Notes: generated by a model not told the origin, from the letters alone. A DNA stretch of 64,000 nt from Albidovulum sp. (GCA_020637635.1 JACKKB010000002.1:275001-339000), one strand, 5' to 3'. Counted from the stretch's first letter, positions 25,441 through 34,488 are shown. A program made the numbers and translations.

Positions 25441-25468
25441 CCCAGACCGAATGACCCAGACCGAATGA
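25437..25468 (+). repeat. 14-bp tandem duplication forming two minicistrons between kinase and regulator genes
   Basis: The unit ATGACCCAGACCGA occurs twice (25437-25450 and 25451-25464), followed by ATGACCCA, the start of the response-regulator gene. The first ATG overlaps the kinase stop. Each unit reads MTQTE then TGA, and each TGA overlaps the next ATG. The ribosome thus meets three successive ATGA overlaps. Confidence 0.9.
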
Positions 25469-26181
25469 CCCAACCTGGCCCCCGCACGCATGTCGCGATC
25501 CTCGACGACGAGCCGGACATCCGCCGGATGCTCGCCGATGCGCTGGAGGATGCAGGGTTCAGCACCGCCTGCTATGCGCGTGCATCCGAGTTCGAGGCCG
25601 GGCTCAAGCGGCGCGCGCCCGAGGTCTGTCTTGTCGACCTCGGCCTGCCCGACCGCGACGGGCTTGCGGTCGTGCACCGTCTGGCGCTGGAAAGCGGGGC
25701 GGCGATCATCATCATCTCGGGCCGCGCTCAGGTGCAGGATCGGGTCACGGGGCTAGAGCTTGGCGCCGACGATTACATCATCAAGCCGTTCGACCCCGCG
25801 GAAGTGGTGGCGCGCATTCGCGCCCGCCTGCGCCGCGGCCGTGCCGGCACCGACCGGGGCGGGAGCATCGCGCGCTTTGCCGGCTGGACCGCGGATTTCG
25901 ACCGCTATTCGCTTTGCGATGCGGGTGGCCGCGAAAGCCCCTTTTCGCATGCCGAGGGCGAGGTGCTGCGGCTCTTTCTCGAAAGTCCCAACCGGCTCAT
26001 CTCGCGCGCGCAGATGCAGGAGAGCCTCGGCGGCGCGGCTGGCGACAGCTTCGACCGCGCGATGGACGTGCGCATCTCGCGGCTGCGCACGAAGCTTAGC
26101 GAGGACCCGAGGAACCCGCGTCTGATCAAGACGATCTACGGGGCGGGCTACATCTTCCTCGGCGATGTGAGCTGGGCCTGA
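25465..26181 (+). CDS. OmpR-family response regulator
   Basis: 238 residues. The receiver domain (1-120) has acidic D14/D15, phosphoacceptor Asp58 in CLVDLGLPD and Lys in YIIKPFDP. The winged-helix DNA-binding domain (about 140-230) ends with DVRISRLRTKLSEDPRNPRLIKTIYGAGY (only part quoted as typical: VRISRLRTKL and IYGAGYIF). It is the likely partner of the upstream hybrid kinase. The third ATG of the tandem repeat is its start; the earlier two ATGs stop after five codons. Its probable targets are the divergent liv/ligase operon or itself. Confidence 0.94.
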   Translation: MTQPGPRTHVAILDDEPDIRRMLADALEDAGFSTACYARASEFEAGLKRRAPEVCLVDLGLPDRDGLAVVHRLALESGAAIIIISGRAQVQDRVTGLELGADDYIIKPFDPAEVVARIRARLRRGRAGTDRGGSIARFAGWTADFDRYSLCDAGGRESPFSHAEGEVLRLFLESPNRLISRAQMQESLGGAAGDSFDRAMDVRISRLRTKLSEDPRNPRLIKTIYGAGYIFLGDVSWA

Positions 26182-26193
26182 CGGAGGCAACCC

Positions 26194-26406
26194 ATGAGCG
26201 AAATCGCCCTCGTTCGTCACGGCGAGGCGAATGCCCGCGCACGCAGCGACGCCGACCAGGACAAGCGTCCGGACCACGGCCGCCGGCGGTCGCTCTGGCG
26301 CGGCGAACCGCCGAGCGGGGCCGGCAGGTTCGATCGGGCCATCTAGGGGGCGCTGCGCCGGCGGGTCGAGGCGGCCGCGAAGCCGTTCGCGCGCATGTCC
26401 TGTTGA
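26194..26406 (+). pseudogene. Decayed histidine phosphatase (phosphoglycerate-mutase-like) gene
   Basis: A good ribosome site (GGAGG at 26183) precedes ATG and MSEIALVRHGEANARA, the N terminus of the histidine phosphatase superfamily with its catalytic LVRHG. An in-frame TAG at 26344 interrupts the frame. Translation beyond it continues plausibly (GALRRRVEAAAKPFARM) until TGA at 26404. Only about 70 codons of an expected 200 or so remain, so this is a truncated, nonsense-mutated remnant. It follows the response-regulator gene by 12 bp. Confidence 0.7.
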
Positions 26407-26413
26407 CGCCCCT

Positions 26414-26465
26414 CTTGCCGCCCGCCGCTCCGCGGCGCAATCTCTGGGTGCAACCGGGCGGCAAG
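26414..26465. repeat. Long inverted repeat between pseudogene and saccharopine dehydrogenase gene
   Basis: Perfect 11-bp arms CTTGCCGCCCG (26414-26424) and CGGGCGGCAAG (26455-26465), with further short pairing inside. It lies 19 bp before the next ATG, so it would fold in that mRNA leader or end the upstream transcript. It has no T-run. Confidence 0.6.
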
Positions 26466-26484
26466 CCACGGCAAGGAGCGAGCG

Positions 26485-27615
26485 ATGCGCATTCACTGGT
26501 GCGGTACCGGCCTGTCGGCGATCCCCGGCCTCAGACAGCTCATCGCGGCAGGCCACCCGATCACGGTCTGGAACCTGCCGCTTGGCCCGGCCATCGACGC
26601 GGTGGGCGACATCGCGACCGACATCCGCGCCATGGAGCCCGGCGCGCTCGACGATGTCGCGCAGCGCGGCGATATCGTCGTGTCGATGCTGCCGGCGGAC
26701 ATGCATGCCGCGCTTGCCCGGCACTGCGTGCACCACGGCGTTCATTTCGTCTCGTCGAGCTATCTGACGCCGGAGCTTCGGTTGCTCGACGACGCGGCGC
26801 GGAAAGCCGGCGTGTCGGTCGTGGGCGAGGTCGGGCTCGACCCTGGGATCGACCATCTGATGGCGCATGACCTTGTCGATGCCTACCGGCGCGCGCCGGT
26901 CTTCGCCCCGGGCAACACGCTCAGCTTCACCTCCTATTGCGGCGGCTTGCCGGCTGAGCCCAACGCCTTTCGCTACAAGTTCTCCTGGTCCCCGCTGGGC
27001 GTGCTCCGGGCGCTGATGGCGCCGGCCCGGGCGATCCGCGACTTTTCGGAGTTTCGCGTTGCCCATCCCTGGGACGCGGTCACCAGCTATTCCGCACCCC
27101 TGCGGCAGCCGGAGACCTTCGAGGTCTATCCGAACCGCGATTCCCTGCCCTATCTCGCCGACTACGGTTTCGTTCCCGAATGGCGGATCAAGGAGTTCGT
27201 GCGCGGAACGATCCGCCTGCTCGGATGGGCCGATGCCTGGCAAGATGTCTTCGAGGACCTGGCCGCCGGGCCGTCGGATGCCGATCTGAAGGCGCTTTCG
27301 GACCGTCTCTGGTCGACCTATCCGCTGGCACCCGGAGAGCCTGACCGGGTCGTGCTCTGCGTATCGCTCAAGGCCGAACGCGACGGCGTCCCGGTCTGGC
27401 ACCGGACCTGGGCGCTTGATGCGTCGGGCGACGTGCGCGGCTCGGCCATGGCGCGGCTCGTCTCGGGCACGGTGGCGCAGGCGGTGACATCGCTCCTCGC
27501 GCGGGAGCTTCCGGTGGGCGTGCAAGGGGCACCGCACGATCCGCGCATCGTCGCCCGCTGGCTCGAGGCGACCGGGCATGCGGCCCATCACATGCGCCTC
27601 ATCGACCACCTCTGA
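26485..27615 (+). CDS. Saccharopine dehydrogenase family protein
   Basis: 376 residues. A Rossmann-like N terminus (MRIHWCGTGLSAIPGLRQLI, with GTGLSA replacing the usual GxGxxG) leads to DIVVSMLPADMHA, FVSSSYLTPEL and GEVGLDPGIDHLMA, all features of saccharopine reductase/dehydrogenases. The second half (SYCGGLPAEPNAFRYKFSW) is the substrate domain. It probably acts on lysine, through saccharopine, as an oxidase or reductase; the direction is not determined. AAGGAG precedes the ATG. It is convergent with rmuC. Confidence 0.88.
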   Translation: MRIHWCGTGLSAIPGLRQLIAAGHPITVWNLPLGPAIDAVGDIATDIRAMEPGALDDVAQRGDIVVSMLPADMHAALARHCVHHGVHFVSSSYLTPELRLLDDAARKAGVSVVGEVGLDPGIDHLMAHDLVDAYRRAPVFAPGNTLSFTSYCGGLPAEPNAFRYKFSWSPLGVLRALMAPARAIRDFSEFRVAHPWDAVTSYSAPLRQPETFEVYPNRDSLPYLADYGFVPEWRIKEFVRGTIRLLGWADAWQDVFEDLAAGPSDADLKALSDRLWSTYPLAPGEPDRVVLCVSLKAERDGVPVWHRTWALDASGDVRGSAMARLVSGTVAQAVTSLLARELPVGVQGAPHDPRIVARWLEATGHAAHHMRLIDHL

Positions 27616-27627
27616 GAGGCGGGGCGC

Positions 27628-28797
27628 TCAGGACTTGGCGATCGGGACGACGCGCGGTTCCTCGGCGTCCGGCGCGAGTACCTCGAAGTCGAAGTTGTCG
27701 AGCTTCGCGGCGCGCTTGCCGGCGCGGTCAGCGGCGGTGGTGATGCCGTCCAGATCGCCGCGCGCCTGGTGGAAATGGGTGGCGAGCTTATCGACCCGTT
27801 CGACCACGAGCTCCACGTCGCGGTGAAGCAGGCGCAGCGTGGCGCGGATCGCGCCCGCCTGTTCGCGCATCCGCGCGTCCTTGAGAACCGCGCGCATCGT
27901 GTTCAGCGTCGCCATGCAGGTCGTGGGCGAGACGATCCAGACGCGGGCATCGAAGCCCTCGCGCACCAGTTCGGGAAAGTTCGCGTGCAGTTCGGCATAG
28001 ACCGCCTCGGAGGGCAAGAACATGAGCGCGCCGTCGGCCGTCTCGCCCTCAAGGATGTATCTTTCCGAGATTGCCTTGATGTGACTGCGCACGGCGATGC
28101 GCAGATGGCGTTGTGCCTCGATCTGCTGCGACTGGTTCTCGGCCCGGCGCAACATCTCGTAGGCCTCGAGCGGGAACTTCGAATCGATGACGATCGGGCC
28201 CGGCGGGTTCGGCAGATGGATAAGGCAGTCCGCCCGCCGCCCGTTCGAGAGCGTCGCCTGCATGGTGAAGGCGTCGGGTGGCATCGCCTTGCGGACGATG
28301 TCGTTCAGCTGGATCTCGCCGAAGGCGCCGCGCGTCTGCTTGTTGGACAGGATGTCCTGCAGGCCGAGGACGTTGCCCGAAAGCTTCTCGATGTTGGCCT
28401 GCGCCTTGTCGATGGTTTCCAGCCGCTGCTGCAATTCGCCGAGCGAGCGCGCCGTGCGGGTGGCCGAGCCCTGCAGGCTCTCGCTCATGCCACGGGTGAC
28501 ATCGGCGAGACGCTGTTCCATGAGCTGGAGCACCCGGGTCTGCGAGGCGACCTGTGCCTCGGAAACATGGGTAAGGCCGCCCGCGAGCCGCTCCTGCCCG
28601 TCCGAGAGCGTCTGCACCCGGTTGCCGAGCTGGCTGAGGTGATAGGACAGGGGTTCGGTCATGCGGGCCGAGCGCGCGGCCGCGCGGAGCGTCACGATGA
28701 GAAGAGCGAAGAGCAAGAGCACCAGCACCGCCGCGCCGAGCGCTGCCAGCACGACAGGATCGTCGAAAGCATAGGTCTGGCCGTAGATCGTGATCAT
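27628..28797 (-). CDS. rmuC: RmuC family DNA recombination protein
   Basis: 389 residues. One N-terminal membrane segment (VVLAALGAAVLVLLLFALLI), a long coiled coil (about 45-165) and the RmuC nuclease-like core (GAFGEIQLNDIV, VIDSKFPLEAYEML, ILEGETADGALMFLPSEAVYAEL). RmuC limits inversion at short repeats and is thought to be a nuclease on stalled DNA structures. The ATG at 28797 overlaps the mutL stop (ATGA), a fitting link with DNA repair. Confidence 0.92.
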   Translation of the reverse strand: MITIYGQTYAFDDPVVLAALGAAVLVLLLFALLIVTLRAAARSARMTEPLSYHLSQLGNRVQTLSDGQERLAGGLTHVSEAQVASQTRVLQLMEQRLADVTRGMSESLQGSATRTARSLGELQQRLETIDKAQANIEKLSGNVLGLQDILSNKQTRGAFGEIQLNDIVRKAMPPDAFTMQATLSNGRRADCLIHLPNPPGPIVIDSKFPLEAYEMLRRAENQSQQIEAQRHLRIAVRSHIKAISERYILEGETADGALMFLPSEAVYAELHANFPELVREGFDARVWIVSPTTCMATLNTMRAVLKDARMREQAGAIRATLRLLHRDVELVVERVDKLATHFHQARGDLDGITTAADRAGKRAAKLDNFDFEVLAPDAEEPRVVPIAKS

Positions 28798-30626
28798 GTG
28801 CGTCCGAAAAGCCGTTCGATGTCGGAGAGCTTCAGTTCGACATAGGTCGGGCGGCCATGGTTGCACTGGCCCGAAAGCGGCGTCGCCTCCATTTCGCGCA
28901 GGAGCGCGTTCATTTCCTCGACCCGCATCCGGCGACCGGATCGGACCGAGCCGTGGCAGGCCATCCGGCTCAGGACCGCGTCGATCCGCGTCTGCAGTTT
29001 TCCGCTCGCGCCGAGGTCGTGCAACTCGTCGAGGATGTCGCGGACAAGCGCACCGGCGTTGACCTCGCCGAGGAGTGCCGGGGTTTCGCGCACCGCGATG
29101 GCACCGCCGCCGAAGGGTTCGAGCGTGAGGCCGAGGGCCTTCAGCGGCACGGCATGGGCAAGAACCAGATCGGCATCGCCGGGCGAAAGGTCGACGATCT
29201 CGGGGATGAGCAGCGCCTGGGCGGCGACGCCGGTCGCGTCGCGCTGCCGTTTCAGGCGTTCGTATACGAGCCGTTCGTGGGCGGCGTGCTGATCGACGAT
29301 CACCATGCCGGTCGCGGTCTGTGCGACGATGTAGTTCTCGTGCAGCTGCGCGCGGGCGGCGCCGAGCGGATGGCCCGTTTCGGGCTCTGCGGCGGCCTCG
29401 CTCTCGTATCGCACCGTGGCCTCGGCCAGTTCGGGCGCGAGCGGCGCCTGGGCCGTGCAGGCGGCACGCAGCGCCGCCTGCGAGGGTCGGTCCATCTGGT
29501 AGATGCGCGCTCCGTCGCCCTGCGGTTCGGGCCGCAGCGCCCCGAGCGTCATTCCGGCGACGGTCGTGGAGGCCCTGTGCCCCGCCTCAGCCAGCGCGTG
29601 GCGGAGGCCCGAGACGATCAGCCCGCGGGCGATCCCCGGTTCGCGGAACCGCACTTCGGCCTTGGCGGGGTGCACGTTCACATCGACCCGCTCGGGATCG
29701 CAGGAGAGGTTCAGAACCGCCGCCGGATGCCGGTCGCGCGACAGCACATCGCTGTAGGCGGCGCGCAAGGCCCCGAGAAGGAGCCTGTCGCGCACCGGGC
29801 GCGCGTTCACGAAAAGAAACTGCTCGACCGCCGCACCGCGCGAATAGGTGGGCAGCGCCGCGTAGCCGGTCAGCCGGATGCCCTCGCGCTCGGCATCGAT
29901 CGGCAGAGCATTGGCGGCGAAGTCCGGCCCGAGCAGTCCGGCCAGCCGCGCTTCGAGGGCGTCGAAGAGATCGCCCTGTTCGGCATCGGCGCGCAGGATC
30001 TGCCGGCCGGAGCCGCCCCCCGACATGTCGGTCAGCGTGATCGCGACGAAGGGTTCGGCCATGGCCAGCCGCAGCACCACGTCGCGGATCGCCTGAGCCT
30101 CGGCCCGGTCGGAGCGCAGGAACTTCAGCCGCGCCGGCGTGGCATAGAAGAGATCGCACAGTTCCACGACCGTGCCGCCCGCAAGCGCCGTCGGCCGCAC
30201 GGCGCCGATGCGCCCGCCCGCGACCTCGATCTCGGCCGCGTCGGATCCCGCGGCGCGCGAGGCGATGCGCAGCCGACCGACGGCGCCGAGCGAGGCCAGC
30301 GCCTCGCCGCGAAAGCCGAAGGAGCGGATGTTCATCAGGTCCGACCCGTCGATCTTGGAGGTGGCGTGGCGCGCGATGGCGAGCGGCAGGTCCGCGGAGG
30401 TCATGCCGCAGCCGTCGTCGGTGACACGGATCAGCGTCTTGCCGCCGTCGGCATAGGCGACGGCGATGCGACGGGCGCCGGCATCGAGCGCATTCTCGAC
30501 CAGTTCCTTCACCGCCGAGGCCGGGCGCTCGACGACTTCGCCCGCGGCGATGCGGTTGATCGCGGCCTCGTCGAGCGGCCGGATTACCGGGCGCGCAGCG
30601 CTGATATTGGGGTTTTCGGCGTTCAT
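28794..30626 (-). CDS. mutL: MutL, DNA mismatch repair protein
   Basis: 610 residues. The GHKL ATPase domain shows ELVENALDAGA, DDGCGM and RHATSKI near the N terminus, then FRGEALASL. The C-terminal domain carries DQHAAHERLVYE, the metal-binding endonuclease motif absent from E. coli MutL, so this MutL likely nicks DNA itself. MNAENPNISAARPVIRPLDE at 30626 is the natural start; the longer open frame has no family support. It works with MutS, not in this window. Confidence 0.96.
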   Translation of the reverse strand: MNAENPNISAARPVIRPLDEAAINRIAAGEVVERPASAVKELVENALDAGARRIAVAYADGGKTLIRVTDDGCGMTSADLPLAIARHATSKIDGSDLMNIRSFGFRGEALASLGAVGRLRIASRAAGSDAAEIEVAGGRIGAVRPTALAGGTVVELCDLFYATPARLKFLRSDRAEAQAIRDVVLRLAMAEPFVAITLTDMSGGGSGRQILRADAEQGDLFDALEARLAGLLGPDFAANALPIDAEREGIRLTGYAALPTYSRGAAVEQFLFVNARPVRDRLLLGALRAAYSDVLSRDRHPAAVLNLSCDPERVDVNVHPAKAEVRFREPGIARGLIVSGLRHALAEAGHRASTTVAGMTLGALRPEPQGDGARIYQMDRPSQAALRAACTAQAPLAPELAEATVRYESEAAAEPETGHPLGAARAQLHENYIVAQTATGMVIVDQHAAHERLVYERLKRQRDATGVAAQALLIPEIVDLSPGDADLVLAHAVPLKALGLTLEPFGGGAIAVRETPALLGEVNAGALVRDILDELHDLGASGKLQTRIDAVLSRMACHGSVRSGRRMRVEEMNALLREMEATPLSGQCNHGRPTYVELKLSDIERLFGRT

Positions 30627-30667
30627 CCCACTAGGATTAGCAGGTTCGCGCAGATTCGGCCATGCCC

Positions 30668-30686
30668 GGCGGGCGGTCCGCCCGCC
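30668..30686 (-). terminator. Hairpin after the M16 peptidase genes
   Basis: GGCGGGCG, three-base loop, CGCCCGCC, six bases beyond the M16 stop and before mutL. No T-run follows, so efficiency as a terminator is doubtful. Confidence 0.35.
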
Positions 30687-30691
30687 CCCGG

Positions 30692-31999
30692 TCACTTGTC
30701 CGAGGCGACGCCCGCCGGCTGGCCGACAACGATGAACCGCAGCCCGCCGGGCACCATGAGCCGCCCGGCCACGCGCCTGAGATCGGCGAGCGTCACCGCC
30801 TCGATATGGGCATTGCGTTCGGTCACGTAGCTGATCGGATAGCCCTGCGACTGCATGCCGACGAGGATCCCGGCGATCGTCTCGTTGCCGTCGAAGCGCA
30901 GCGGATAGGAGCCGGTCAGATAGGTCTTGGCGGCAACAAGCTCTGCCTCGCTCAGATCGCCCCCGGCGATCCGGGCCCATTGCTCCTTCACCACCGAGAT
31001 CGCCTCGGCGACCTTTTCGTTGGCCGAATTGAAGGCGCCCTGCCAGACCTCGGAGTGATCGCGCGTGGCGAGCCAGGTCGAGACGCCGTAGGTCAGGCCG
31101 CGCTTCTCGCGCAATTCGTCCATGAGCCGCGAGGCAAATCCCTGCCCGCCGACGATGTGATCAAGCACATAGGCGGCGAAGAAATCCGGATCGTCGCGCT
31201 TGATGCCGACCTGACCGAAAAGCACGAGCGACTGCGGCGAGGCGAAATCGTGCACCGTGACGCCGGGCGCGATGGTCGGGGCGACATCGGCGGGCATCGG
31301 CGCGCCGGTCGCCGGCAGCTCGTCCAGGAGCGTGTCGAGCAGGGTGCCGAGCTCATCGGCGTTGATGTCGCCCACCGCCGCCACATAGAGCCGGTCGCGC
31401 GCCATCGTGGCGGCCTTGGCGGCCAGAAGGTCGTCGCGGGTCAATGCCCCCACGCTCTCACGCGAACCTATGTCGGGCGTGCCATAGGGGTGGCCGCCAT
31501 AGGCCATGGCGTCGAAGTCGCCCGCAGCGATGTAGCCGGGGTCGGTGGTGCGCGACTGGATGATCGCGTAGATCTGGCCCTTCACGCGGTCGATCGCATC
31601 GGCGTCGAACCGCGGTGCGACCAGCGCCTGCTTCAGGAGTGCCGCCGCCTGATCGCGGTTCTCGGTCAGCATCCTGGCCGAGATCGACAGGCCGTCGCTG
31701 TCGGAATCGAAGCCGAAGCGGGCCGCGAGGGCCTCGCGCGCGGCGGCGAAGTTCTGGGCATCCATTTCGCCCGCGCCCTCCTCGAGAAGGCCGGTCATGA
31801 GTTCGACTGCCCCGCGCTTGCCCGGCCGATCGAGGCTCGTGCCGCCCTTGAAACGCAGTTCCAGCGCGGTGAAGGGGATCTGGTGCTCCTCGACGAGCCA
31901 GGCGTGAATGCCGCCGGGCGAGGTGACCTCGCGAATATCGAGCGCGGCGGCACCGCTCGCCCAGAGGGCGGAGAGGGCAAGGACGAGAACCCGGATCAT
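30692..31999 (-). CDS. M16-family peptidase-like protein lacking the zinc motif
   Basis: 435 residues with a signal peptide (about 1-19). The fold is M16 (FKGGTSLDRPGKRGAVELMTGLL, then a C-terminal half with SLVLFGQVGIKRDDPDFFAAYVL and GGQGFASRLMDELREKRGLTYGV). The HxxEH zinc site is replaced by VELMTG, so it should be the non-catalytic partner. The R/Y pair in REKRGLTYGV, used for substrate binding, is kept. It overlaps the active-type M16 gene upstream (ATGA), giving a periplasmic heterodimer like mitochondrial processing peptidase. Confidence 0.92.
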   Translation of the reverse strand: MIRVLVLALSALWASGAAALDIREVTSPGGIHAWLVEEHQIPFTALELRFKGGTSLDRPGKRGAVELMTGLLEEGAGEMDAQNFAAAREALAARFGFDSDSDGLSISARMLTENRDQAAALLKQALVAPRFDADAIDRVKGQIYAIIQSRTTDPGYIAAGDFDAMAYGGHPYGTPDIGSRESVGALTRDDLLAAKAATMARDRLYVAAVGDINADELGTLLDTLLDELPATGAPMPADVAPTIAPGVTVHDFASPQSLVLFGQVGIKRDDPDFFAAYVLDHIVGGQGFASRLMDELREKRGLTYGVSTWLATRDHSEVWQGAFNSANEKVAEAISVVKEQWARIAGGDLSEAELVAAKTYLTGSYPLRFDGNETIAGILVGMQSQGYPISYVTERNAHIEAVTLADLRRVAGRLMVPGGLRFIVVGQPAGVASDK

Positions 32000-33336
32000 G
32001 GCAGCGGCTCCTCCTCGCCCTGTCGTTCGAGCCAGCCGGTCACGGCGTGGCGGCGGTCGAAGACCTCGCGCGCCGCGGCCATGACCTGATCGGCGGTCAC
32101 GGAGTCGAGGATCCCCGGCCAGGCCTCGATATCCTTCAGCGAGAGACCGGTCATCAGCCCCTCGCCATACATCTGCGCGTAGTTCTGCACGTTGTCGCGG
32201 GCGTAGATCATGGCGGCACGGATCTGGGTCTTGACGCGGGCAAGCTGGTCGGCGTCGACGCCGTCCTTCAGGAACCCATCGATCGCCGCATCCATCGCGG
32301 TCTCGGCCTCGGAGAGGCGCACGCCGGCCGCCGGCACGACGCTCAGGTTGAAAGTGGTATCGTCATAGGAGAGCCCGTCATACGAGGCGGCCGAATAGAC
32401 CGCGACATGGCTGTCGAACTGCAGCGCCTTCGCTAGGACCGAGGTCTGGCCGCTGCCGCCGAGGATCTCGGCGAGGATGGTCAGGGCCGCTGCCTTCTCC
32501 TGATCGCCGGGATCGCGTTCGGGGGCAAGATAGCTCCGCGTCACATAGGGCTGGGAAACGCGCGGGTCGCTGAAGCGCAGGCGCCGCTCGGCAAGCTGCG
32601 GCGGCTCCTGCCGGCGCACGCGCGGCCCGATGCCGGGCGTCGGTTCGAGCGGTCCGTAGTATTTTTCGGCGAGTGCCTTCACCGCATCGGGGGCCACGTC
32701 GCCGGCAACCACCAGCACCGCGTCGTTCGGCGCGTAGTAGGTGCGATACCAGGCCAGCGCGTCCTCGCGCGTCAGCGCCTCCATCTCGTGGCGCCAGCCG
32801 ATCGTCGGCGTGCCGTAGGGATGGTTCAGATACTGGGCGGCACGGAGCTGTTCGGAGAAGATCGCCGCGGGATCGCTGTCGGTGCGCTGGTTGCGTTCCT
32901 CGATGATGACCTCGCGCTCGGTCTTCCAGTCGTCCTTCGACAGCGTGAGGCCGCGCATGCGGTCGGCCTCCATCTTCATCACCAGTTCCAGTCGGTCGGC
33001 GGCGATGCGTTCATAATAGGCGGTGTAGTCGGAACTGGTGAAGGCGTTGTTCGAGCCCCCGTTCTCCTCGACCACGCGCGACAGCTCGCCGGAGGCCATG
33101 GTATCGGTGCCCTTGAACATCAGGTGCTCGAGGAAATGGGCGACGCCGGAATGGCCCGGAGTCTCGTCCGCGGATCCGGCGCGATACCAGACGGTCTGGA
33201 CCACGACCGGGGCCCGATGATCCTCGATCACCACCACGTCGAGCCCATTGGCGAGGGTAAACGAGGTCACACCCCCGGCCGCGGCCGGCGTGGCGACCAG
33301 AAGCGCGAGGGCGCATCCGCGAATGTATGGGTGCAT
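31996..33336 (-). CDS. M16-family zinc metallopeptidase (catalytic subunit)
   Basis: 446 residues with a signal peptide ending near residue 20 (ATPAAAGG). The inverted zinc motif HFLEH is at 67-71, with the distal glutamate in the TEREVIIEE segment. It degrades or processes peptides in the periplasm together with the inactive partner gene that overlaps its 3' end. The start MHPYIRGCALAL follows GGGGA; the longer in-frame start at 33414 would run close to the upstream gene's end and lacks a signal peptide. Confidence 0.93.
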   Translation of the reverse strand: MHPYIRGCALALLVATPAAAGGVTSFTLANGLDVVVIEDHRAPVVVQTVWYRAGSADETPGHSGVAHFLEHLMFKGTDTMASGELSRVVEENGGSNNAFTSSDYTAYYERIAADRLELVMKMEADRMRGLTLSKDDWKTEREVIIEERNQRTDSDPAAIFSEQLRAAQYLNHPYGTPTIGWRHEMEALTREDALAWYRTYYAPNDAVLVVAGDVAPDAVKALAEKYYGPLEPTPGIGPRVRRQEPPQLAERRLRFSDPRVSQPYVTRSYLAPERDPGDQEKAAALTILAEILGGSGQTSVLAKALQFDSHVAVYSAASYDGLSYDDTTFNLSVVPAAGVRLSEAETAMDAAIDGFLKDGVDADQLARVKTQIRAAMIYARDNVQNYAQMYGEGLMTGLSLKDIEAWPGILDSVTADQVMAAAREVFDRRHAVTGWLERQGEEEPLP

Positions 33337-33410
33337 CGGCTTTTCCCCGGTTTCGCGAAGGCTTAGCGGCCGGAGCGCGCGAAGCAAAGCCCAAGCCGCT
33401 GACGGGGCGA

Positions 33411-33956
33411 TCACTTTTCTAGGACGACGCCTTCGGGCGGGGCGCCGACAGTGCGGACCCCGGCTGCGCGCCAGCGTTCCAGCTCGGCATACTGGTCGAG
33501 CGACATCGGCGCGTATGCGCGGTAGTAGACCGTCATGCCGAAGAGCCGCTCGAGCACCCTGCCCTGGTGATCGCGGCGGTACACCAGGTCCTCGGCGGCA
33601 AGCGTGCCGCGGATGTCGGCGGCGCGGCCAAAGCGCGAGGCGTAGTTGACCAGACCGCCGTTGCCGGCGCCGATCTGGGTCGGCGTCAACGCGCCGGGAT
33701 TGCCGCCGAGCGCGGCCACAGCATCTTCCCTGGGCGTCGGATCGGTGCGGTTGCTGCCGCCCGGCGTCGGCTCGGGCAGCTTGGAGACATCCTCGGGCAT
33801 CTCGAGCGGCTTCGTCGGCAGGATCGAGAATTCATCGGGGCTGCGGCTGTCGTTGCGCAGGTGCATGAGTTGCGGCTCGCGGTTCCGGCCACCACAGGCC
33901 GCCAGCGCGATCACCGCGCAAAGCATGACGCCGCGGATCGAGTCATTCAGCCGCAT
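33411..33956 (-). CDS. DUF3035 lipoprotein
   Basis: 181 residues. A lipoprotein signal ends in the lipobox LAACGG, followed by a proline-rich stretch (FSILPTKPLEMPEDVSKLPEP), a conserved DUF3035 feature in Rhodobacterales. It ends RTVGAPPEGVVLEK. The function is unknown. It sits between lspA, whose product processes lipoproteins, and the M16 genes, probably one transcript. ATG 33956 was chosen because the signal peptide follows directly. Confidence 0.85.
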   Translation of the reverse strand: MRLNDSIRGVMLCAVIALAACGGRNREPQLMHLRNDSRSPDEFSILPTKPLEMPEDVSKLPEPTPGGSNRTDPTPREDAVAALGGNPGALTPTQIGAGNGGLVNYASRFGRAADIRGTLAAEDLVYRRDHQGRVLERLFGMTVYYRAYAPMSLDQYAELERWRAAGVRTVGAPPEGVVLEK

Positions 33957-34011
33957 CGGTCGCCTCTCCCTGACCTGTCTGGCCCCGGTGTAGCGCATGA
34001 TCGCTGGCGCG

Positions 34012-34482
34012 TCACGAGGTCTTATCCCGCCCGGTAAAGATCACCAGCCCGATCGCGCCTGCGAAGATCGCGATGTCGGCCAGGTTGAACGAATAGGGGT
34101 TGTCGATGCCCGGCACCGACATGTTCAGGAAGTCGGCCACGGCGCCGTAGGCGATGCGGTCGATCACGTTGCCCATCGCCCCGCCGATCAGGAACCCGGC
34201 CGAGAGCTTGACGATGCGACTGTGCGGCTCGCGGCGCACCCAGGTCCAGACCAGGGCCGAGATCGCGAAGGCGAGCGCGATCAGCGCCCAGCGCATCAGC
34301 TCTGCCGAGCTCGACAGCAGGCCGAAGTTGATACCCTGATTCCAGCCCATGCGCAGGTTCAGAAAGGGCGGGATCACGTCGATGCGCTGACGCGTGTAAA
34401 GATCGAGCCCCTGAACCACGAACGCTTTCGAAAGCTGGTCGAGCGCGAAAACGGCGACGGCGGTGCGGGTGACGAGACGCAT
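34012..34482 (-). CDS. lspA: LspA, lipoprotein signal peptidase (signal peptidase II)
   Basis: 156 residues and four membrane helices. The catalytic aspartates lie in GNVIDR and FNLADI, and NQGINFGLL matches the conserved N-x-G-x-x-F region. It cleaves prolipoproteins after lipid attachment. It begins six bases after the purH stop, so purH, lspA and the DUF3035 lipoprotein are likely co-transcribed. Confidence 0.96.
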   Translation of the reverse strand: MRLVTRTAVAVFALDQLSKAFVVQGLDLYTRQRIDVIPPFLNLRMGWNQGINFGLLSSSAELMRWALIALAFAISALVWTWVRREPHSRIVKLSAGFLIGGAMGNVIDRIAYGAVADFLNMSVPGIDNPYSFNLADIAIFAGAIGLVIFTGRDKTS

Positions 34483-34488
34483 GGGACC

